Shown here one piece after another: positions 15,806-23,206 of a stretch of 45,100 nt of DNA. A program made the translations under genes and the position numbers. Under the pieces are notes generated by a model that was not told the DNA's origin, did no database searches, and worked only from the letters and a program-made list of their open reading frames with translations. Every line of letters begins with the position of its first letter. Position 1 is the stretch's first letter. This DNA is from an uncultured Clostridia bacterium. GTDB lineage: Bacteria; Bacillota; Clostridia; Christensenellales; Aristaeellaceae. The stretch spans positions 1 to 45,100 of the forward strand of contig CAKTZR010000022.1 of the NCBI GenBank assembly GCA_934636105.1, in the 5' to 3' direction.

Positions 15806-16377
15806 GAGCGCTGACGGGCGACGACTTCGCGCGCCATCATCAGGCCGCAGATCGTCTTGCTGTCGTGAATCTCGCCGCGCATGACCCGTTCAAACGCTTC
15901 CTCGAGCGGCATACGGATGAGCCCCAGAAACTCGTCCTCGTCCGGGTGGGTATCGCCCTGCGACAGCCCCTGCGCCAGATAGATGGCGATTTTTTCCGTG
16001 CAGAAGCCCGGCGTGGTCAGAATCGTGGTCAGGTGGGTCATGCGTTCGGCGGCGAGGCCCGTCTCCTCCCTCAATTCGCGGGTGGCGCAGTCCAGCGGGT
16101 CTTCGTTTACGCTGTCCAGCTTGCCCGCGGGGATTTCCAGCGTCACGCGATCGACGGCCACGCGGTGCTGGCGTACCAGCAGCGTGTCGCCGTTTTCAAA
16201 CACCGGCACGACGGCCGCCGCGCCCTTGTGAACGACGACCTCGCGCGTCGCCTCGCGCCCGTTGGGGCAGGTGACTTTCCATTTTTCAACGTGCAGGATT
16301 TTGCCGTTGTAGATATCCTCCTTGGCGAAGGGCACTTCGCGCAGCGCGTCGTCGTGGGTCGTATCAATCGAAGTCAT
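15802..16377 (-). CDS. Nudix hydrolase, probable ADP-ribose pyrophosphatase
   Basis: 191 residues from ATG 16377, preceded by GAGGAGG; an ATG nine codons upstream has no such site. The Nudix box reads GKLDSVNEDPLDCATREL then REETGL, i.e. the REXXEEXG core is intact but there is one extra residue between the first Gly and Glu compared with the usual G-x5-E. EIPAGK before the box, and TPGFCTEKIAIYLA after it, are typical of the ADP-ribose pyrophosphatase (NudF-like) branch, which cleaves ADP-ribose to AMP and ribose-5-phosphate. It is the first gene of a two-gene unit with the coupled large protein downstream. Confidence 0.88.
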   Translation of the reverse strand: MTSIDTTHDDALREVPFAKEDIYNGKILHVEKWKVTCPNGREATREVVVHKGAAAVVPVFENGDTLLVRQHRVAVDRVTLEIPAGKLDSVNEDPLDCATRELREETGLAAERMTHLTTILTTPGFCTEKIAIYLAQGLSQGDTHPDEDEFLGLIRMPLEEAFERVMRGEIHDSKTICGLMMAREVVARQRS

Positions 16378-16511
16378 ATGAAAAACCTCCTCGCGTGTAT
16401 TCATTCATGGATTTCGGAAGATAATTCTCTGAACCGGGGAAGAATCCCTGCTTTTCATTCGTCTTATACGCAGGAAGGCGCTGTGAATCCATGCCAAAAC
16501 GGCCCGCGAGG

Positions 16512-16540
16512 TTGACAGTCGGCCTTTCCCGCTTTAAAAT
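16512..16540 (+). promoter_or_regulatory. Sigma-A promoter for the SH3-repeat surface protein
   Basis: TTGACA (16512-16517) and TAAAAT (16535-16540) are 17 bases apart, about 63 bases before ATG 16604. The 226-base gap between the divergent Nudix and surface-protein genes holds this promoter. No equally good promoter was found on the minus strand for the Nudix gene. Confidence 0.75.
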
Positions 16541-16603
16541 GAGGATCATACACAGCGATTCATGGGCGTAAGCCCTTGGTTCACCTGTAAAGGAGGATAC
16601 AAG

Positions 16604-19600
16604 ATGAAAAAAATCATCCGCAGGCTGACGGCCCTTGCGCTTTGCGCCATGCTGGCCCTGGCCGCGCCGCTGGCCGGCGCGCAGGAGCTGACCACGCCGG
16701 AGGGCGCGCCGCTGACGGTGCAGATCGTCGTCACGCTCTCCAGCGGCGAGCAGAGCTATTTGTCCGTCACGCCCGTGACGAACACGCTGGGCGACACCAT
16801 TTACTGGGTGGACGAGAGTATGCTCAGCGACGACGAGATTGCCGCGCTTTCCACGGCGCAGCTTCGCCTCGTCAATGAGATGGGCGAAATCTATATGGAA
16901 CTGCCGCTTGCAGACAACGGCTTTGCGGGCGCGATTGACGAGCGGCTGGATGTCGTGAGCGACAGCATTCCCGGCGGCATGCTGACGATTCTGCCCGCCG
17001 AGACGGCCGCGCCGATGGACGGCGAGGAAGCCGACAGCGTGCTCTATCAGTACGGCTTTGAAACGCCCGCGCCGAGCGAGCCGGAGGAGCCTGTCGTTGA
17101 GCCGGAACAGCCGGAAGAACCCGTTGTTGAGCCGGAACAGCCGACTGAACCGGAACAGCCGACTGAACCGGAACAGCCGACTGAGCCGGAGCAGCCGAGT
17201 GAGCCGGAGCAGCCGAGTGAGCCGGAACAGCCGAGTGAGCCAGAGCAGCCGAGTGAGCCGGAGCAGCCGACTGAGCCGGAACAGCCGAGTGAGCCGGAGC
17301 AGCCGAGCGAGCCGGAACAGCCGACTGAACCGGAGCAGACGACGGAAACCGAACAGCCGGCCGCGCCGGAAATTCCGGAATATGTGGTTCCGGCGGTAGA
17401 GGGCGCGACGTGGTTCAACACCGCGAACACGTGGGACGTGGCGGGCAACCCGAACGCCGACGACGTGATGACGGTCAACGATTACACGATTGACGGCGAA
17501 GGCCTGCTGTGGTATTTCGTGACGGATTACCGCACGCAGAACGAATACGCGGTCATCGCGGACCAGATGGCTGCGGTGGATGCGAACGCCGCGCAGATTC
17601 TGATGGATCAGATCGACGCGAACCAGCAGCCGACCGAGCCGGAACAGACAGATGAACCCGTCGTCGAGCCGACCGAGCCGGAGGAGACGGATGAACCCGT
17701 CGTCGAGCCGACCGAGCCGGAACAGACGGATGAACCCGTCGTTGAGCCGACCGAGCCGGAGGAGACGGATGAACCCGTCGTCGAGCCGGAACAGACAGAT
17801 GAACCGCTGGTCGAGCCGATTACCCCGGAGGAACCGGAGCAGACCGACGAGCCGACCACCCCGGAGGAGCCGGAGCAGCCGACCGTGACCTATGCCGTCA
17901 CGAACAACCAGAAGGGCACGACCAACAACCTGCGCGAGGCGCAGGATTCCAAGGCGAACATCATCAAGACCTATGACAACGACGAACTGGTGATCGTCAA
18001 CAGCATTTCCGACGACGGCCTGTGGTATGATGTAACCGTCGTGCGCGACGGCAATCGTGGCTATATGCGCGACTATCTGCTGACGCAGATTTCCGAAGCG
18101 GACGCGATGAACCGCATCGACGAGATCAACGCCAGCCAGCCGCAGCAGCCGAGCGAGCCGGAGCAGACGGATGAATCGCTCGTTGAGCCGATCGTCCCGG
18201 AAAAGACCGACGCGCCGCTGGTCGAGCCGATCACCCCGGATGCGGGCGAGACGCAGACCCCGGCCGCCGAGGAAACCCAGCAGCCCGCGCCGGATCAGCT
18301 GACCTTCCCGGCCTACGGCATGACCATCGACACGCAGGTGACGATTCTGGTGCGCAGCGAGCCGGATGAGCCGATTCCGGTCAGCGGCGCGCTCAAGCAG
18401 ATCAACAAGCCGACCCCGGTGCGCATCGACAGCTGGCAGAACGGCGCAAACGATCAGGTCTGGTATCAGATTGAGAATTTGAACAACGGCGACACGGGCT
18501 ATGTCGAGGCGTATAACGTGCGCATCGTCTCCGAGCAGGAGGCGAAGGACGCGGTGGAAACGCCCGCCCCGACCGTTCCGCCGATTGAAACCCCGACTCC
18601 GGAACCGACCGAGGAACCCACGCCCAGCCCCACCCCGGAACCCGTTCCGCAGGAGCTGACCGAGGGCGACGTGTATCACTACGGCTATAACACGGGCAGG
18701 CAGGTTGCACTCCGTGAGCAGGCCAACAAAAACGGCAAGGAAATCACCCGTCTTTCTGCCGGTACGGTGATTTGGGTCATGCAGCACGAGGGCGATTGGT
18801 GCTATGTGCGCGCCAACAGCAAAGATGGCTACATGATGACGGAATACGTCAAGCTGATGGGCGTTGAAGAAGAAGCGGCGTATATCGATTCCATCGACGA
18901 CCCGGAGACGCGCCCCGATCCGACGCCGACCCCGACTCCGGAACCCACCGATACCCCGGAACCGACGCCCACGCCGACGGCTACGCCGGAAGTGACGCCG
19001 ACCCCGGAAATCACCGCCACGCCTGAACCGACGGCCACGCCGGAGAGCACGGCCACGCCTGCGCCCGTGCAGCTGAGCCTGTATGCGCGCGTCATCAACG
19101 ACGGCACGCCGCTGCGCGGCAACCCGAGCAACCAGGCGTATTTGCAAACCATCCTGAGCAAAGAAGAAGTCGTCTACATCTTCCAGAGCCAGTTCGCCGA
19201 GGACGGCATGACGTGGTATCTGGTGCAGTACAGCGGCCAGTGGGGTTTTGTGCGCGCCGATCTCGTCCGCGTGATGGGCGAGCAGGAGACGGCGGAATAC
19301 CTCGCCGCGCTGGAGGCCGCGCAGGCCACCCCGACCCCGATGCCGCAGGCCACGCCTGAACCGCTCGGCCCGGACGCGACCAGCGCCTACGCCAAGCTGA
19401 TTAAGGATGCGGTGAACCTGCGCCGCACGCCGTCCGCCTCCGGCACATCGCTGGGCCGCATCCCGGTAAACACGCTGCTGCTGGTCACCGGCACGGAATA
19501 CGACGGCACGTATACCTGGTATCAGGTCAATTACAACAGCATGGACGGCTATGTACGCAGCGACATGTGCCAGATGCTGACCATTGCGGAGCTTCAGCAG

Positions 19601-20791
19601 TATCTTGCCGAAGCCGCAAGCGCCACGCCTGTTCCGAATGGAAACAATGGCAGCCCGTCCACCACGCCGAACAAGAGCAACAATACCACCGTCACCATCA
19701 ACGGCACGCCGCTGCAGGACCTGCTGCCCACCGACAACAGCTGGTCCAGCGGCACGGGCACGAGCATGCCGAGCTATGCGACGACCACGCCCGATCCGAA
19801 CGCCACGCCGACGCCTGAACCCGTCGCCAACCCGGCGGCGCTGCTCAGCAGCAGCGGCAATCTGACGGTCAGCAATGTGCCTGCCGTCAGCGAAACGGGC
19901 AAGTTCACCGTCTACGGCACGGCCAGCGCGTCGAGCATCGTGACGGCGACCATCGAAATGCAGGTTGAGCCGACGGCCACGCCGCAGCAGCTTGGCTTCA
20001 TCGCTTCCGCGATGGCTGAAAACGCGCTGCAAACCACCCGCAAGACGGTCGGTCAGGCCGTCGCGGACAGCACCGGCCGCTTCACGATGGAAGTCACCCT
20101 GCCTAAGCCGGGCGAGTACATCGTCGAGTTTGCTTCCGGCACGTCCTACGCCAACTATGGCGTGACCTACGATGCGGGCGCGACGGCCGAACCGACCGCG
20201 CAGCCCATGCCGACCGCCGAACCCGTTCAGGAAGAAGGCGGATTGGGTATTCTGCCGTTCATCATCGGCGGTCTGCTGATCGTCGTTGCCGCCGCGGTCT
20301 ATGGCGTGTATGTCTATCGCCGCAAGACCGAGGAGGCCGAGGAAGAAGAAGCCGACGAGGATGAGGACGAGGAGGACGACCTGCGCGCCGAGCAGCTGGA
20401 GCGCCAGCGCAGCCGTTACGCCCAGCCGCAGACCCCGCACACGCCGCAGGGCCCGTCGGGTCAGGTGCCGAGCTACATGAAGAACACGGCCGCAACCCAA
20501 CAGCCGAATGTCCGCAGCACGGTCAACCCGTATATGCCGAAGGCTCCGACAATGCCGACTGAACCGGCTGCGCCGAAAGCCCCGGTTGCACCGACAATGC
20601 CGACCGAGCCGAAAGCCCCGGTTATGCCGATTGAACCGAAAGCGCCGGCCGCACCGGTTATGCCGACAAAGCCGAGTGAGCCGAAGGCTCCGGTCGCGCC
20701 GACCGAGCCGACGACGGACGAAACGCCGACCGCTTCCACCGGCGAAGCGCCGCGCCGCCGCCGCCGTCCTCCGGTTGACCCGAACGCGTAA
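16604..20791 (+). CDS. Large multi-SH3 surface protein with Pro/Glu repeats
   Basis: 1395 residues; ATG 16604 follows AAAGGAGG. A signal peptide (LTALALCAMLALAAPLAGA) leads to about six SH3b-like modules starting near residues 270, 429, 571, 691, 826 and 927, each with a W-Y-x-V or GYV/GFV core and a short AEAMNRI/EEAAYI-like helix after. Low-complexity spacers separate them: EPEQPT/S hexads (176-247), a 13-residue repeat (343-~400) and TPTPEPT runs. Near the C-terminus one membrane helix (ILPFIIGGLLIVVAAAVYGV, about 1216-1238) is followed by a very acidic stretch and a KAPVMP/EPTEP-rich tail. Bacterial SH3 domains usually bind peptidoglycan, so a wall-binding or envelope-sensing role is likely. 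It stands alone between its own promoter and terminator. Confidence 0.83.
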   Translation: MKKIIRRLTALALCAMLALAAPLAGAQELTTPEGAPLTVQIVVTLSSGEQSYLSVTPVTNTLGDTIYWVDESMLSDDEIAALSTAQLRLVNEMGEIYMELPLADNGFAGAIDERLDVVSDSIPGGMLTILPAETAAPMDGEEADSVLYQYGFETPAPSEPEEPVVEPEQPEEPVVEPEQPTEPEQPTEPEQPTEPEQPSEPEQPSEPEQPSEPEQPSEPEQPTEPEQPSEPEQPSEPEQPTEPEQTTETEQPAAPEIPEYVVPAVEGATWFNTANTWDVAGNPNADDVMTVNDYTIDGEGLLWYFVTDYRTQNEYAVIADQMAAVDANAAQILMDQIDANQQPTEPEQTDEPVVEPTEPEETDEPVVEPTEPEQTDEPVVEPTEPEETDEPVVEPEQTDEPLVEPITPEEPEQTDEPTTPEEPEQPTVTYAVTNNQKGTTNNLREAQDSKANIIKTYDNDELVIVNSISDDGLWYDVTVVRDGNRGYMRDYLLTQISEADAMNRIDEINASQPQQPSEPEQTDESLVEPIVPEKTDAPLVEPITPDAGETQTPAAEETQQPAPDQLTFPAYGMTIDTQVTILVRSEPDEPIPVSGALKQINKPTPVRIDSWQNGANDQVWYQIENLNNGDTGYVEAYNVRIVSEQEAKDAVETPAPTVPPIETPTPEPTEEPTPSPTPEPVPQELTEGDVYHYGYNTGRQVALREQANKNGKEITRLSAGTVIWVMQHEGDWCYVRANSKDGYMMTEYVKLMGVEEEAAYIDSIDDPETRPDPTPTPTPEPTDTPEPTPTPTATPEVTPTPEITATPEPTATPESTATPAPVQLSLYARVINDGTPLRGNPSNQAYLQTILSKEEVVYIFQSQFAEDGMTWYLVQYSGQWGFVRADLVRVMGEQETAEYLAALEAAQATPTPMPQATPEPLGPDATSAYAKLIKDAVNLRRTPSASGTSLGRIPVNTLLLVTGTEYDGTYTWYQVNYNSMDGYVRSDMCQMLTIAELQQYLAEAASATPVPNGNNGSPSTTPNKSNNTTVTINGTPLQDLLPTDNSWSSGTGTSMPSYATTTPDPNATPTPEPVANPAALLSSSGNLTVSNVPAVSETGKFTVYGTASASSIVTATIEMQVEPTATPQQLGFIASAMAENALQTTRKTVGQAVADSTGRFTMEVTLPKPGEYIVEFASGTSYANYGVTYDAGATAEPTAQPMPTAEPVQEEGGLGILPFIIGGLLIVVAAAVYGVYVYRRKTEEAEEEEADEDEDEEDDLRAEQLERQRSRYAQPQTPHTPQGPSGQVPSYMKNTAATQQPNVRSTVNPYMPKAPTMPTEPAAPKAPVAPTMPTEPKAPVMPIEPKAPAAPVMPTKPSEPKAPVAPTEPTTDETPTASTGEAPRRRRRPPVDPNA
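17129..17344 (+). repeat. Tandem 18-base repeat coding EPEQPT/S
   Basis: Twelve head-to-tail 18-base units encode EPEQP followed by T or S. Synonymous differences (gaa/gag, gag/gaa-ccg/cca) show the array is not freshly duplicated throughout. Such in-frame arrays change copy number by slippage, so the length of this spacer probably differs between strains. Confidence 0.92.
17630..17815 (+). repeat. Tandem 39-base repeat coding PTEPE-E/Q-TDEPVVE
   Basis: Four near-identical 39-base units encode a 13-residue Pro/Glu/Thr motif and then decay into partial copies (EPEQTDEPLVEP). It lies between the first and second SH3-like modules of the surface protein and extends the stalk. Confidence 0.85.
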
Positions 20792-20802
20792 AAAAACGAA
20801 TC

Positions 20803-20845
20803 GAAGCGCCGTCCGTTTGAGAAGCGGGCGGCGCTTCTTGCTTTC
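20803..20845 (+). terminator. Terminator after the SH3-repeat gene
   Basis: GAAGCGCCGTCCG (20803-20815) pairs with CGGGCGGCGCTTC (20825-20837), one G-T pair, followed by TTGCTTTCT. The stem ends where the -35 of the next gene's promoter begins. Confidence 0.75.
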
Positions 20846-20866
20846 TCCGCCTATTCATGGTATCAT
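20838..20866 (+). promoter_or_regulatory. Putative promoter of the YfhO-like/helicase operon
   Basis: TTGCTT (20838-20843) and TATCAT (20861-20866) with a 17-base spacer, about 50 bases before ATG 20918. Match to consensus is moderate. Confidence 0.45.
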
Positions 20867-20917
20867 AACAACATCATGGGGCATTAGGCGAATCGCTCCC
20901 TTCGGAGGTTTGACAAT

Positions 20918-23206
20918 ATGAAAAAGAAATGGCTGAGCGTGGCCGGGCTGTGGCTGGCGCTGCTCCTGCTGGTCTTCATCTATACGGACAGGAATAAATA
21001 TACCTGGCGGTACGAGGGGGACGAGCTGGAGCAGATTGTGATTTCCCGCGAGGAAGCCGACAGGCGGCAGACGCAGGCCGACGCGGCAATGGCGCTGGAG
21101 CAGCAGGCCGCGCAGGCGCGCACGGAAGCCAACCTCTGGGGGACGGACGAATATGCCGTCGAGCCGTTCCGGCAGGCGCAGGGCGAAGACGGCGGCCTGA
21201 ACCTGATGTGGGGCCAATACGAGGTGACGGTGGATTATGACGGCGCGGCGACGGCGGATGCGCGCGTCGTTTCCGCCGGGTATCAGGCGTTCATCGAAAA
21301 CGGCGAAGTGCATGAAGAAATGGGGGCGGAGGACGGCAGGTTTGAGCGGGTGAGCTTTGGCTTTAACCTGACCGATTCCACGCCGGATATTTATCTGGCG
21401 AGCGAAAATCCGGCGGATATTGTCGGCGTGACGGTGCATAAGGCCGGAGCAGGCGTGTTCTCGGCGGATTTGTGCGCCTACGCGGTTCTCGTCGGCGCGG
21501 TGCTGACGGTTCTGCTCGTGCTCTCGTGGGACAAGACCGAACGCGGCCGCAAAAACCGCCGGGACGCGATGATTCTCGTCTGCGCGGCGGCGTTTGCCTG
21601 CATGCCGCTGCTTTGGCGCGGCGTGTTCGACGGTCACGATCTGTTGTTCCATCTGAACCGCATCGAGGGCATCGCCAGCGGGCTTCGAAACGGCCAGTTC
21701 CCCGTGCGCATTCACAGCTCAACCCTGCTGGGCTACGGCTATGCCGCGCCGGAGTTTTACCCCGAATTGTTCCTGTATGGCCCGGCGGTTCTGCGCAATC
21801 TGGGCGTATCGCTGAGCGCGAGCGTGCGGGTGTTTGAAGCGTGCATCAATCTGGCGACGGCGCTCGCCTGCTATCTGTGCGTGCGCAGCCTGATGCGCAG
21901 CCGCCGCGTGGCCGTCGGCGCAAGCGTGCTGTATACGCTGTGCGTCTATCGGCTGGTGAACCTGTATACGCGCGCGACGCTGGGCGAAAGCCTGGCGATG
22001 ATCTTCTTTCCGATCGTGCTGCTGGGGCTATACGAAGTGCTTCGCCGAAATGAGAAGCGCTGGCCGCTGCTGGCGCTGGGCATGACGGGCGTGTGCATGA
22101 GCCACCTGCTCAGCACGCTGTTCTGCGCGGCGTTTTGTGCGCTGGCGGCGTTAATCGGCGTCAAAAAGCTGTTCGCGGAAAAGAAAAGAGTCCTTTCCAT
22201 TCTGCTGGCGGCCAGCGTGACGGTGCTGTGCAGCCTGTGGTTCTATGTGCCGATGATGCAGTATACGGCGGACGGCGTCAGTACGAGCGTTGTGCTCAAT
22301 GCGGCGGAAAACGTGCATGTGCTGGGCAGCTTCCTCGTCGGTTTTGCGGGCGACGCGGGCGCGAACGCGCCGGAAGATTTTGCCTATACCATCGGCGTGG
22401 TGCCGGGTTTGGCGCTGATGCTTGGGTGCGCGCTGCTGCTGGTGCGGCGTTATGCGGCGGGACGGGAAGCTTTTCAAAATGAAAACGACAGGCTGTCGCT
22501 GACGCTGCTTGCGTTGGGCGCGCTGGCGCTGCTGCTGTGTACGGATTTCTTCCCGTGGACGTTTTTCTGCTCGCTGCGGAAGCCGTTCTCCACGTTCTTC
22601 ATGCAGATGCAGTTCCCATGGCGCTTTGTCAGCATTGCTGCGCCGATGCTCTGCGTGTCGGCGGCGTGGGGCTATCTGCGCGAGGAAAAGGACGCAAGGC
22701 TCGGCATGGCGGCGCTGATTGCGCTGTGCGTCGTTTTTTCCGGCTATACGATGCAGACGATGGTGCAGCAGGAAGCGCCGCTGCAAAAGGAAACCTATAC
22801 CGACACGCGCATCGAGCAGTTTGAATACACCTATCTGGGCACGGAAAAGACGGCGCTCAAGGTCGGCGACGTGCGCACAAGCGAGGACGGCGTCTGCACG
22901 CTGCTGTCGCTGCAAAAGCACGGCACGGAGATCACGGCGGAGGTGAAGACGGAGGGCGCGTGCCTGTATATCGAGGTGCCGCTGCTGTATTATCCCGGCT
23001 ATCATGCCGAGGTGGACGGCGAAACGCGCACGGTGGTGCGCGGCACGAACAACATGGTGCGCGTCTACGGCACGCCGGAGGGCGGCGAAGGCGTGGTTCG
23101 CGTCTGGTATCAGTCGCCGACGCTGTGGCTGATTGCGCAGGGCGCAAGCGTATTGGGCGTGCTGCTGCTGGCGTGGTCGCTCGTCCGCATGAGGAAGCGC
23201 GCATGA
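20918..23206 (+). CDS. YfhO-like polytopic membrane protein
   Basis: 762 residues; GGAGG precedes the ATG. One N-terminal helix (WLSVAGLWLALLLLVFIYT) is followed by a ~170-residue outer beta-rich domain. About ten or more membrane helices follow from residue ~190 on, and a C-terminal outer domain (EITAEVKTEGACLYIEVPLLYYPGYHAEVDG) ends in a last helix. FDGHDLLFHLNRIEGIASG and QFPVRI are typical of the YfhO/6-pyruvoyl-tetrahydropterin-synthase-related membrane family, GT-C-like proteins linked to glycosylation of wall polymers. The YPGYHAEVDG segment is also a YfhO hallmark. The donor and acceptor are unknown. Its stop overlaps the start of the helicase gene. Confidence 0.8.
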   Translation: MKKKWLSVAGLWLALLLLVFIYTDRNKYTWRYEGDELEQIVISREEADRRQTQADAAMALEQQAAQARTEANLWGTDEYAVEPFRQAQGEDGGLNLMWGQYEVTVDYDGAATADARVVSAGYQAFIENGEVHEEMGAEDGRFERVSFGFNLTDSTPDIYLASENPADIVGVTVHKAGAGVFSADLCAYAVLVGAVLTVLLVLSWDKTERGRKNRRDAMILVCAAAFACMPLLWRGVFDGHDLLFHLNRIEGIASGLRNGQFPVRIHSSTLLGYGYAAPEFYPELFLYGPAVLRNLGVSLSASVRVFEACINLATALACYLCVRSLMRSRRVAVGASVLYTLCVYRLVNLYTRATLGESLAMIFFPIVLLGLYEVLRRNEKRWPLLALGMTGVCMSHLLSTLFCAAFCALAALIGVKKLFAEKKRVLSILLAASVTVLCSLWFYVPMMQYTADGVSTSVVLNAAENVHVLGSFLVGFAGDAGANAPEDFAYTIGVVPGLALMLGCALLLVRRYAAGREAFQNENDRLSLTLLALGALALLLCTDFFPWTFFCSLRKPFSTFFMQMQFPWRFVSIAAPMLCVSAAWGYLREEKDARLGMAALIALCVVFSGYTMQTMVQQEAPLQKETYTDTRIEQFEYTYLGTEKTALKVGDVRTSEDGVCTLLSLQKHGTEITAEVKTEGACLYIEVPLLYYPGYHAEVDGETRTVVRGTNNMVRVYGTPEGGEGVVRVWYQSPTLWLIAQGASVLGVLLLAWSLVRMRKRA

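Noticed and set aside
14288..15814. A 508-residue plus-strand frame opposite the GH2-like gene
   Set aside because: Arg/Gln/Gly-rich shadow without ribosome site; the minus-strand frame is coupled to the Nudix gene and ends at a terminator.
17129..17815. CRISPR-like direct repeats
   Set aside because: Units are contiguous 18- and 39-base in-frame coding repeats with no spacers.
16364..20500. A 1378-residue open frame antisense to the SH3-repeat surface protein
   Set aside because: It mirrors the GC-rich codon pattern of the sense gene, gives Arg/Leu-rich low-complexity sequence mirroring the repeats, has no ribosome site, and would overlap the promoter of the real gene.
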